Source: SYFY01 sp031385325 (lineage in GTDB: Bacteria; Pseudomonadota; Gammaproteobacteria; Pseudomonadales; Azotimanducaceae). Taken from it: a stretch of 21,044 bases of DNA. The position numbers and the translations under genes were made by a program. Every line of letters begins with the position of its first letter. Position 1 is the stretch's first letter. Shown piece by piece: positions 13,759-21,044 of this stretch. The stretch is from positions 1 through 21,044 of the forward strand of contig JANNBJ010000132.1 in assembly GCA_031385325.1 (NCBI GenBank), written 5' to 3'. Below the pieces are notes generated by a model. The model was not told the DNA's origin. It ran no database searches and saw nothing but the letters and a program-made list of their open reading frames with translations.

Positions 13759-15162
13759 TCAGAACTTATGGGCGCCGTGGGACCCTAGACTCACGATGTA
13801 CTGCAGCAGCAACTGATCGTCAGTGCCGTTGAAGCGAGCCTTGTCCCATGCGTACTGCAGTCGCAGCCGGGAGAACTCCGAGGGAGAAAAGTCGACCATA
13901 GCGGTAATGCGGCGGGGGTCGTGCTCTCCCAGTAGAGGAAAGTCTGCAGCGGACAATGAACCGGGTTGCACCAAGCCGATACCCGTGTTGCCGGAGTCGA
14001 GCGCATCGTAGCGAGCGCCGAACCGCCAGCGGGGCACGAACTGGTAGACTGCCTGCGCATACCAGCCTGATTGTTCCGAATGGTAGCTGCCTACAGCTGC
14101 GACGGGTCTACCTGCATCGAATTCCAGTTCACCGTCTTCATCGCGATGGAAATACTCGGCCTGGAACTTGAAATTCCGGTCGGCAGTGTTGCCGTCAGGA
14201 GCCCACTTCCACACGACATCGAGGCCCCACATTCTGGTGTCGCCGGTGAACAGGTTTGTTACCGGCTGGCTGAAGGACTCGACATCGTCATATCCGCGCT
14301 GGACCGCCTTCGATCGGTACACGGTTGCGCCGATGCGGTAGCTGTTGCTGAAGCCGATGTCGCCACCCAAGCGGGCGAACGCCAGCAAACCGTTGGCACC
14401 ATTCCTGCTGCGATTCGTTCCGGGAAACTGGTCACCCAGGCCAAGCTCCACCCCAAGCTCGATCAAGAGAGGAGTGGGCGCAATCCAGCGTACCTGCACA
14501 CCATCTTCCGTCCGCGCGCCGCCTAGAAAAGCCTGCAGGGCGAGTGGGGCGTCGATGAAGTCCCAGGCGTGGGCGTGTACGGCGTTGTGGTAGCCGAATT
14601 CGGACAGGAATCGACCGAGCCGCAGAGTTCCGCCGGGGATCAGCCCGACATGGGTAATGTAAGCCTCCTCGACCGAGGTGCCTTCGTCACCATTGAACGC
14701 GCCGACGAAGTATCCCGAAAAATACGGATCGATACTTGCCGACAGGGTGAGCTCGGACTCCCCGAGCCGAGCGCCCCTGCCAGGCGGCCCCGTTTCACCA
14801 CCGGCTGGAATGAATCCGCCGATCCGGTAGTTCGCCGGGTTTCGGGAGAGCTGCCCATAGCTACCGGTCAGGATCAGTGATGTGGCCGGGTTGAATTCGT
14901 TACCGCGCGCGGTGACCGCCGCTTCTGGTAAAGGTGGATCCAAGACGGTCGGTGGAGGCGACTCAACCGGGTTGTTTGCCAGCGCAGCATCCAGGCGAGA
15001 CTCGAGCGCGTTGATTCTGGCTTCGTAGTCGCTGCGCATCGCGGCCATCTCGCTACGCAGCTGTTGCATCTCGTTGGATGGTGCGGCTTGCACAGCACTG
15101 CCTATCCCGGACAAGACGGTGACGACGATGAGCATCGCCGCTAATCGTGAGCATGCTTCCAT
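13759..15162 (-). CDS. Outer-membrane porin-like beta-barrel, zinc-operon associated
   Basis: This 467-residue protein has a signal peptide (to about residue 27), a short coiled coil (about 30-62: MQQLRSEMAAMRSDYEARIN), a proline-rich linker, then alternating beta-strand sequence to a C-terminal aromatic (GSHGAHKF, final F). This is a typical porin or OmpP1/phosphate-selective-like outer-membrane barrel. The coiled coil may trimerise in the periplasm. It lies 27 bases upstream of znuA, so it may provide outer-membrane passage for the metal. The ATG at 15162 is preceded by GAAGG at a good distance; ATG 15135 is a weaker alternative. Substrate unproven. Confidence 0.75.
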   Translation of the reverse strand: MEACSRLAAMLIVVTVLSGIGSAVQAAPSNEMQQLRSEMAAMRSDYEARINALESRLDAALANNPVESPPPTVLDPPLPEAAVTARGNEFNPATSLILTGSYGQLSRNPANYRIGGFIPAGGETGPPGRGARLGESELTLSASIDPYFSGYFVGAFNGDEGTSVEEAYITHVGLIPGGTLRLGRFLSEFGYHNAVHAHAWDFIDAPLALQAFLGGARTEDGVQVRWIAPTPLLIELGVELGLGDQFPGTNRSRNGANGLLAFARLGGDIGFSNSYRIGATVYRSKAVQRGYDDVESFSQPVTNLFTGDTRMWGLDVVWKWAPDGNTADRNFKFQAEYFHRDEDGELEFDAGRPVAAVGSYHSEQSGWYAQAVYQFVPRWRFGARYDALDSGNTGIGLVQPGSLSAADFPLLGEHDPRRITAMVDFSPSEFSRLRLQYAWDKARFNGTDDQLLLQYIVSLGSHGAHKF

Positions 15163-15229
15163 AGGGAACCTTCGTTCTTTCGTATGACAGTCATCACGCT
15201 AGCGAAAACGCAGCGTGAACGCGGCGGCT

Positions 15230-15532
15230 TCAGAGAAGAACTGGAGGCGCGCGTGACTGGAACGGTGCGACGAAGAGTGCCGAGGCTATAGGAGACTGTA
15301 CGGGGAGCAACGGCGGTGCTGCCCGATATTGCAGGTTGGCAATGCCCGAGCCCGGCAAGCCCGATGAAAGCTGCTCGAAAGCCGAGCATTTGATACAGGT
15401 AGAGACGTGAGCGAGACCATCCTTAGGCGCCGAGGACGCTTCCAGATGCGAAAGCGCGTGCGCGAAGCCGGTCAACTGACCGAGGAGAATCGCAAGCGCA
15501 AACAGTAACGGAACTTTCCAGGACGTTGTCAT
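15230..15532 (-). CDS. Small His/Cys membrane protein at the head of the zinc operon (DUF2946-like)
   Basis: This protein of about 100 residues starts at ATG 15530-15532 (MTTSWKVPLLF), giving an N-terminal hydrophobic helix (residues about 8-25), then HALSHLEAS and CIKCSAFEQL: an H-x3-H and CxxC pair that could bind a metal. The rest is Pro/Ala-rich with no obvious second helix except at residues about 75-92. Similar short proteins with an HxxxH/CxxC pattern occur beside metal transporters (DUF2946-like). The role is inferred from context. It is 67 bases upstream of the porin gene and appears to be the first gene of the operon. Confidence 0.6.
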   Translation of the reverse strand: MTTSWKVPLLFALAILLGQLTGFAHALSHLEASSAPKDGLAHVSTCIKCSAFEQLSSGLPGSGIANLQYRAAPPLLPVQSPIASALFVAPFQSRAPPVLL

Positions 15533-15835
15533 CACAAGCCCGATTGAAGGCGGCGCGAGTGTAGCGCGATCCTCGGGGCGCCGGAAGTAAATGTACGCCG
15601 AGTGCACCTATTGTGTGAGATTGTTTGTCACTGGCTGTTTCTGATCAGCAGCAACTTCGATGCGACCATTGAGGTGCCACGGCAGCATCGCCTCGATCCG
15701 GTTGACCGGATGCGTTGGAAGGCATTCGAGGATACCAAGTACCGCCGGCGAGTTGTCGACGTCGACGACTTCGCTGCCAATGCAACCTTCTCGGAGTATC
15801 GTGCAAGCATCGGCTCTCGAACGCCGGAAAATTGC
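15533..15835. other. Divergent intergenic region between the zinc operon and the AsmA-like gene
   Basis: The - strand reads CGCTACACTCG about 35 bases from the start of the 15532 gene; TACACT is a reasonable -10, with CTTCCG about 18 bases upstream as a weak -35. An in-frame extension of the AsmA gene back to ATG 15602 is open but unlike AsmA proteins. No Zur-type inverted repeat was found by eye. Confidence 0.4.
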
Positions 15836-17356
15836 ATGGTAAGTCGTATGCGAAAGCTCCTGGTCCTGCTCGGCGGGTTGGTAGCGTTGGTGATAGTCAC
15901 TGGCGGCGTGATCCTCTGGTTGTTGCAGGATCCAAATCGATACAAGCCCGAACTCGAATCCCTCATTGCCGACGCCATGGGTGTCGATCTCAAGATCGAT
16001 GGAGATTTGTCCTGGCAATTGTGGCCGCCTGTCACCCTGAGTGCGGCTGACATCAGTTTTGCGGATGAGGAGACCAACTACCAGATCGGCTCACTCGGCG
16101 TACAAGCGGATCTTCGGTCCCTGCTCACCGGTGACCGGGAACTCAAGCTGCAGAACATCCGTGTCTCCGATCTGGTGATAACCGACAAGGAACTCGGTGA
16201 CATCACGCGCGTGCATCGACTGCAACTCGACGACTTTGTGGTCGGCAAGCCCAGCCCGCTGAGCGTGCAAGCCACCCTGGAAAGTCCGGACAAGCCGACA
16301 GTGGAAGTCGCACTACAGACTCAGCTCACCTACAACCGGATAGCCGACTCGGGCTCTCTGCAGGATATGAGCTTCGACTACGATGGCATCAAGGGTACCT
16401 GCGACGTTGCTCTCTCTCACCTCGGACGCAAACCGCTCCGCAAGGACAAACGCTCGAAGGACGACGTGTTACCCCTGAGCACATTCAGGTCCATGGATTG
16501 GGTGGCAGATTGCAGTCTTCCGGAATACATGTTGGGGCAAACGGTGATCCACGACATCACCGTACATTCCGAAAACAAGGCCGCGCACAGCCGGAATGTC
16601 ATCAAGGTGCCCGATCTGTTTGGCGGATGGCTACAACTGATTGCGGAGATTGATACCGTCAAGAAGCACCCCGCCTGGAAGATCGAGACCGATGCCAAGG
16701 ATCTTGACTCCCAGCAGGTGGCCTCGTTGATATCGCCCCGGTTTAAATGGGCAGCACCTCTCCTGGTTGGTGGCGTCTTCACCATGACCGGCAATACGCC
16801 ACAAGCCATGGTGAACTCCATGGCCGGTACCTCCAGGATCGATGCCGGACAAGGCGACATCGACATCAGCTTGCTCAAGGAAGCGGTGATGGAGATCGCG
16901 ATGCTCGCAGGCAAAAGCGAACAGATCGCCAACTGGCCGGAGCAGTTGCACTACGCGACGTTCACCGGTGACTGGACCATCGAAGGCACACAGCAGACCC
17001 TGGCATTGGTGTTGGACAACATCAATCTGGACGGCAAGGGTGAAGTCAACGCACTCACCGGCGTTCTGGACATGGTGCTCCGCATCACCATCAATGAACA
17101 TCCGACCCTGGACGTGCTGAACGTTAACAAGGCCCTGTACGGCGTGCCCATTCCAGTCCGCTGCAAAGGGTTCATGACAGAACCGCAATGCGGCCTCGAT
17201 ACCTCAGCGAGCAAGCAGATTGTGAAGGACATCGCTGCTGGTCAGGCCAGGCGCAAGGTTGATGAAAAGCTCGATGAGGCGATTGCAGACAAGGTGCCGG
17301 AGGCGTATCAGGAAGACGCCAGGAAGTTGATCGAAGGGCTCCTCAAGCGCAAGTGA
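15836..17356 (+). CDS. AsmA-family inner-membrane/periplasmic protein
   Basis: This protein of about 506 residues has an N-terminal membrane anchor (KLLVLLGGLVALVIVTGG, residues about 7-24), then YKPELESLIADAMGVDLKIDGDLSWQLWPPVTLSAADISF and IGSLGVQADLRSLLTGDRELKLQNIRVSDLVI, which are the AsmA N-terminal signature and repeat pattern. The C-terminal part (about 370-460) includes TRIDAGQGDIDISLL-like and VLDNINLDGKGEVNALTGVLDMVL, as in AsmA C-terminal domains. AsmA proteins form long bridge-like structures implicated in lipid transport to the outer membrane. ATG 15836 has GGAA upstream; ATG 15848, four codons later, is an alternative. Confidence 0.83.
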   Translation: MVSRMRKLLVLLGGLVALVIVTGGVILWLLQDPNRYKPELESLIADAMGVDLKIDGDLSWQLWPPVTLSAADISFADEETNYQIGSLGVQADLRSLLTGDRELKLQNIRVSDLVITDKELGDITRVHRLQLDDFVVGKPSPLSVQATLESPDKPTVEVALQTQLTYNRIADSGSLQDMSFDYDGIKGTCDVALSHLGRKPLRKDKRSKDDVLPLSTFRSMDWVADCSLPEYMLGQTVIHDITVHSENKAAHSRNVIKVPDLFGGWLQLIAEIDTVKKHPAWKIETDAKDLDSQQVASLISPRFKWAAPLLVGGVFTMTGNTPQAMVNSMAGTSRIDAGQGDIDISLLKEAVMEIAMLAGKSEQIANWPEQLHYATFTGDWTIEGTQQTLALVLDNINLDGKGEVNALTGVLDMVLRITINEHPTLDVLNVNKALYGVPIPVRCKGFMTEPQCGLDTSASKQIVKDIAAGQARRKVDEKLDEAIADKVPEAYQEDARKLIEGLLKRK

Positions 17357-17485
17357 GAGAGCATGAGGAGTAGCCAGTCCGCATTACTCATGAATCGTCT
17401 ACAGCGGACATCGATAGCAGCGAAAACACTGTGCGTGCCTTGTCGGCCACAATGGGCGAATCTGCGCAATGACGGGGAACAAAAC

Positions 17486-18415
17486 ATGAGCGACACCTGG
17501 ACCAAAGCTCTCGTGGATGCACGCGGACCCATGCGTGTCGACAAACTTGATGGTGCCGCTGAAGGCATGGGTGACTGGGGCGCGCATTGCCGTGCACTGG
17601 CCGCCGACGGGCTCGTACCACCCGACATCTACACCGGCCTCACCCTGTTTCTGCTCTCCAGCCAACCGCGGGACCCGTACCACGAACAGGCCATTCCCGG
17701 CGGCGCGGGCGGTGTTGCTGGCGGTGTGTGGGTGCAAGAGCGGTTTACGATCCACCGTCCTCTGCGTCGGGATGAGGGGTTTACCGTTCGTGGTGACTCG
17801 ATGGGCCGCCACGTGCACAAAGGCAGACGGTATGGCACCACTCGCAGCTTCAGCCTCAACGCAGCGGGTGAGCCCCTGGGCACCAACCTCACCACAGGTC
17901 TGCTGCAGTACAAGGTGGAAGAAGGGCTAGCGGACATGGTGGAAGGCAGTGCTCCGCATGAGATTCCGTCTCCCGCACCGGACTGGTCTGCGGCACGTTC
18001 CAACCCGTGCCGCGATGTGCTGACAAACCTTCGCGCCGGAGAGGAATACGGCGGATATGCCGTACCGGTAAGCCTTGCCATGATGGAAGCCCGGGATACC
18101 AAGAACCCCGACAACCCGATCCACTCCAGTCCGGAACTGGCAAGAAAAGCGGGTCTGTCACGACCCATCGCCGGCGGCTCTCACGTGCTCGCTTTTACTC
18201 TCGAAGTCATCATGGCCAAAGCCGGGCGTCAGGCGTTGCTGCACGGTGCCAGTTTCGACATCCGGTGGAAGGCGCCGGTGTATGCCGACCTCGTGATCTT
18301 TCCTCATGCACGGGTTGTCCAGACCGCGCCTGACCGTGTGGTGTTCAAGGTGGATGCCATTCTGGAATCCGGTGCCACGGCCATGACAGGCCAGGTCACG
18401 GTGCCACTCGCATGA
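17486..18415 (+). CDS. MaoC-like double hot-dog protein (enoyl-CoA hydratase/dehydratase-like)
   Basis: This 309-residue protein has two hot-dog halves. The N-terminal half (about 20-150) includes VWVQERFTIHRPLRRDEGFTVRG and RSFSLNAAGEPL. The C-terminal half (about 200-305) carries DNPIHSSPELARKAGLSRPIAGGSH, a version of the MaoC hydratase motif D-x-N-P-x-H. In this protein the residue five before His is Pro and Asp is at minus four, so the catalytic Asp register differs from PhaJ-type enzymes. GGGGAAC precedes ATG 17486, which is preferred over 17363. Its stop overlaps the next start (ATGA), tying it to the CoA-transferase. Likely hydrates or dehydrates an acyl-CoA; substrate unknown. Confidence 0.8.
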   Translation: MSDTWTKALVDARGPMRVDKLDGAAEGMGDWGAHCRALAADGLVPPDIYTGLTLFLLSSQPRDPYHEQAIPGGAGGVAGGVWVQERFTIHRPLRRDEGFTVRGDSMGRHVHKGRRYGTTRSFSLNAAGEPLGTNLTTGLLQYKVEEGLADMVEGSAPHEIPSPAPDWSAARSNPCRDVLTNLRAGEEYGGYAVPVSLAMMEARDTKNPDNPIHSSPELARKAGLSRPIAGGSHVLAFTLEVIMAKAGRQALLHGASFDIRWKAPVYADLVIFPHARVVQTAPDRVVFKVDAILESGATAMTGQVTVPLA

Positions 18416-20832
18416 GCCATGCACTGAACGGAATCCGGGTGGTGGAAGTCTGCAACCGCTCCGCAGCGCTTGCGGGTCGGGTGCTTGCAGACCTTGGCGC
18501 TGAGGTGATCATGGTCGAGCCACCGCTCGGCGGTGCGATCCGTCGCGAGGCGCCCTTTCTGCGGGATCAGCCTGGCACCGAGCGAGGTTTTGCCCATCTC
18601 TATATGAACATCAACAAACGTTCTGTGGTGCTGGACCTGGACGACGCGGGCCAGCAGCAGCGGTTCCGCGATCTCCTGGCGACCGCAGACGTACTGCTGG
18701 AATCTCTGCCACCTGGCTGGCTGGAGGAACGCAACCTGGCCCATGCCTCGCTGCTGCAGTTCAACCCAGGCCTGATCCAGTGTTCCGTTACGCCGTTCGG
18801 ACTATACACGCCATGGCGTAACAGGCGCGCCAACGATCTGGTGGCAGGTGCTGCCGGTGGACTCATCCAGGTATCCGGTTCACCTGAGGGCATCCCCATG
18901 CAGGGTGGGTCACACCCGTCCTACACCATGGCCGGGCTTGCTGCGGCATCGGCCATTACCATCGCCCTGCATCAACGTGACTTTGCCGCTGATGATCGTA
19001 ATCACGGCGGCATTCACATCGATCTGTCGATGCAGGAAGCAACCGCGCTTGCGGTCATGCAAACCGCCTGCCCGACACAATGGTCGTGGCGCAAACACAT
19101 TCCGGTGCGCCCGGGGTTGTCAGCGGCGATGGCCTGCCGTGACGGCAAGTACGTGAGCCTGCTTGTTCGACCGGATCGCTTCAATGGCTTCCTTTCGTGG
19201 GCAGACAAGGTTGGCATCATTCACGGTATGGGGCCGGGTGACTGGCACTACGCGCGGCTGGATTCACCACGTCGCAACAACCCGGTGTCAGAAACCACAT
19301 TGGCACTGGCTGCCGCGCTCACGCGCGACGAGTTTGTTGCCGGTGCGCTGGAGGCAGACATCATCTGCCTGCCGGTGCTTGATTTTCCGGATCTCGAGAA
19401 AGAAGAGCAGTATCGACTGAACGACCAGTTTCTGGCGCTTGATCACGACGTCCTCGGAGAACAACTGGGCCTGGTACGCTCGCCGGTGGACGCCATGGCC
19501 GATGGTGTCAGCTTCCGCCGCGCGCCACTGCTCGGCGAAGACCAGCTGCTGCTCGAAGACCTGCCGGCAGTCGCCACGAAGACGGCTCGTCAGCCTACGC
19601 AAGCTGATCCGGCGCAGGCGCTCAAAGGGCTGCGTGTGGTGGACTTCGGATGGGTGCTGGCCGCGCCCATCGGCACGCGCATTCTTGCGAGCTTCGGCGC
19701 GGAAGTGATTCGTGTGGAATCTGCCGGCCGACCGGACTCCATGCGCAGCCAGGCCGGGCCGGACGGCAAACCACACCCCGATCTCGGCGGGCTCTTCAAT
19801 TCCGTGAATGCCGGAAAAAAATCCCTCAGCGTTGACCTCACGAAACCGTCAGGTCTGGCGCTGGTGAAGGAACTCATCGCGACGGCAGATGTGGTGGTGA
19901 ACAACTTCCGGCCCGGCGCTCTCGAACGCATGGGGCTTGGGTACGACGTGCTGCAGGCGCTGAAGCACGACATCATTCTCCTCAATCTGCCAGGTGCACA
20001 TCGTGTAGGCCCCTGGGCTCAGCGCCCCAGTATGGGCAACATTCTCATGGCGGCTTCCGGCTTTAACATGCTCACCGGCTTTCCAGGTGAACGTCCGCGT
20101 GGCATCGGCGTGGCCTATCCGGACTTCACGTCGCCGCATCTGCTCGTCTCGACACTGCTTGCGGCCGTGCGCCAGCGCAACAAACATGGCGGTGGACAGC
20201 AACTGCATCTCACCCAGCTCTCCGGCGTGCTCTCGCTGCTGGGGTGCGAATGGATGCAGTACAAGGCGAGTGGTAAGCAGCCAGCACGCAATGCCAATCG
20301 CAGCCCCAACTACTGCCCACACGGCGTCTATCCCACGCTACGGGAAACGGATCCGGACATGGACGCGTGGGTAGCCATCGCGGTAGCCGGAGACGCCGAA
20401 TGGGCAGCGCTGTGCGCAGTCATGGATCAACAGCATCTGACGCAAGATCCAAGATTTGCCACACATGAGGCGAGAAAGCAGAACGAAGACGAACTTGATG
20501 TCATCGTGCGGGCGTGGACAGCCACACGAGACAAGTGGCAACTGGCAGATGCATTGCAGCAAGCCGGTCTTGCCGCAGCACCAGTGGAACATCTGCGCGA
20601 CATGCTGGAAAGCGATCCGCAGTTGCCGGGCCACTATCAGACAGTGCAGCAGCCGATAGCGCCGGACGTGGATATCCTGATCGATCGGGAAGCTGCACGC
20701 TGGGTGGGCAAATCACTCGATCTCATGCGAGCGCCCACGCAGGGGGAACACAATCAACATGTCGTGCAGGAGATACTCGGGCACACGGACGACATGTTTG
20801 TTGAGTTGATGACGAGTGAAGTTCTGAACTGA
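18412..20832 (+). CDS. Fused two-domain class III CoA-transferase (CaiB/BaiF family)
   Basis: This 806-residue protein is two CaiB/BaiF (Frc-like) domains in tandem: about residues 1-390 and 402-806, joined by an Ala/Gln-rich linker near ATKTARQPTQADP. Each begins LNGIRVVEV or LKGLRVVDF and has the ADLGAEVI/ASFGAEVI strand. Class III enzymes move CoA between acids via an Asp-based acyl anhydride. In domain 2 the Asp is retained at D571 in YPDFTSP. In domain 1 the matching residue appears to be Y171 in SYTMAG, so that half may be structural or degenerate. The ATGA overlap with the MaoC-like gene suggests one pathway in acyl-CoA metabolism. Substrate unknown. Confidence 0.87.
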   Translation: MSHALNGIRVVEVCNRSAALAGRVLADLGAEVIMVEPPLGGAIRREAPFLRDQPGTERGFAHLYMNINKRSVVLDLDDAGQQQRFRDLLATADVLLESLPPGWLEERNLAHASLLQFNPGLIQCSVTPFGLYTPWRNRRANDLVAGAAGGLIQVSGSPEGIPMQGGSHPSYTMAGLAAASAITIALHQRDFAADDRNHGGIHIDLSMQEATALAVMQTACPTQWSWRKHIPVRPGLSAAMACRDGKYVSLLVRPDRFNGFLSWADKVGIIHGMGPGDWHYARLDSPRRNNPVSETTLALAAALTRDEFVAGALEADIICLPVLDFPDLEKEEQYRLNDQFLALDHDVLGEQLGLVRSPVDAMADGVSFRRAPLLGEDQLLLEDLPAVATKTARQPTQADPAQALKGLRVVDFGWVLAAPIGTRILASFGAEVIRVESAGRPDSMRSQAGPDGKPHPDLGGLFNSVNAGKKSLSVDLTKPSGLALVKELIATADVVVNNFRPGALERMGLGYDVLQALKHDIILLNLPGAHRVGPWAQRPSMGNILMAASGFNMLTGFPGERPRGIGVAYPDFTSPHLLVSTLLAAVRQRNKHGGGQQLHLTQLSGVLSLLGCEWMQYKASGKQPARNANRSPNYCPHGVYPTLRETDPDMDAWVAIAVAGDAEWAALCAVMDQQHLTQDPRFATHEARKQNEDELDVIVRAWTATRDKWQLADALQQAGLAAAPVEHLRDMLESDPQLPGHYQTVQQPIAPDVDILIDREAARWVGKSLDLMRAPTQGEHNQHVVQEILGHTDDMFVELMTSEVLN

Positions 20833-20874
20833 AGTGGCTTGGCGCCACATGCCGGCAACAGGTGAGGAGGGCAA

Positions 20875-21044
20875 TTGAAGATCAATATCGACGATCTGTC
20901 GGAAGCTGAACTGGTGGCGCTGAACCACAAGATTGTGGAACGGCTGAAGTTCCTGGAAGCCTATCGCTCGCACCACGAGATGATGCGTTTTACGCCGGGT
21001 GACAAAGTCAGTTTCGAGGCGCCTGGCCATGAACGTCAGTTCGG
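20875..21044 (+). CDS. Small conserved hypothetical protein, cut by the window edge
   Basis: TTG 20875 begins MKINIDDLSEAELVALNHKI and the frame stays open to the window end (56 codons seen). A strong ribosome site (GAGGAGG at 20864-20870) lies 4 bases upstream, supporting the TTG start. The N-terminal helix ending LKFLEAYRSHHEMMRF, then TPGDKVSFEAPG, resembles a small, conserved, DNA/RNA- or zinc-associated hypothetical family whose second half has a beta-barrel; function unknown. The 3' end is outside the window. Confidence 0.65.
   Translation, partial: MKINIDDLSEAELVALNHKIVERLKFLEAYRSHHEMMRFTPGDKVSFEAPGHERQF

Noticed and set aside
13108..13788. 226-residue + strand ORF
   Set aside because: Shadow of znuA and the porin 3' end on the opposite strand; Cys/Arg-rich and unlike any protein family.
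15602..15835. Upstream extension of the AsmA-like gene to ATG 15602
   Set aside because: The added 78 residues are unlike AsmA, and the membrane anchor typical of the family's N-terminus starts only after 15848.

Overview
The window (about 21 kb, moderately GC-rich, most likely an environmental gammaproteobacterium; no rRNA, tRNA or phylogenetic marker is present to fix this) has four parts. (1) Positions 1 to about 1620 are the tail of an integron gene-cassette array. It holds the end of a membrane-protein cassette, a complete HigB/HigA toxin-antitoxin cassette, and a GNAT acetyltransferase gene broken by a missing start and an in-frame TAA. Two attC recombination sites (392-490 and 1123-1182) can be folded by hand, with extrahelical G and A bases in the same arrangement. 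No integrase gene is visible.

Positions 1858 to 9283 hold thirteen small, unrelated, housekeeping-like accessory genes, all on the + strand: a double-VOC protein, an NTF2-like protein, a HAD phosphatase, two GNATs, an iron-permease-family protein, a small membrane protein, a MOSC protein, a DCC thioredoxin-like protein, a conserved hypothetical, DUF4345, a histidine phosphatase and DUF1772. A few are translationally coupled (MSLDEY micro-ORF/HAD, histidine phosphatase/GNAT/DUF1772). No attC sites were seen between them.

(2) Positions 9284 to about 10745 are an AT-richer mobile island. It encodes the 'mobile mystery protein' pair: MmpA, an XRE-type HTH regulator, and MmpB, a Fic-domain protein. 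Three TATAC-type palindromes overlap a putative promoter upstream. Downstream are a terminator hairpin and three 32-bp repeat units, each a hairpin, two of which differ by compensatory changes.

(3) Positions 10914 to 15532 lie on the - strand. They hold an Fpg/Nei-family DNA glycosylase and an apparent zinc-uptake operon: a small His/Cys membrane protein, an outer-membrane porin-like protein, a ZnuA-like binding protein and a ZnuB-like permease. The operon has no ABC ATPase in the window.

(4) Positions 15836 to the end are on the + strand: an AsmA-family protein, a double hot-dog MaoC-like protein coupled by an ATGA overlap to a fused two-domain class III CoA-transferase, and the start of a small conserved protein cut by the window edge. 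The MaoC/CoA-transferase pair points to acyl-CoA metabolism with an unknown substrate. The most unusual items are the HigBA cassette with its toxin-antitoxin reading frame running into attC, the MmpAB island with its covarying hairpin array, and the ATPase-less zinc operon with its dedicated porin.
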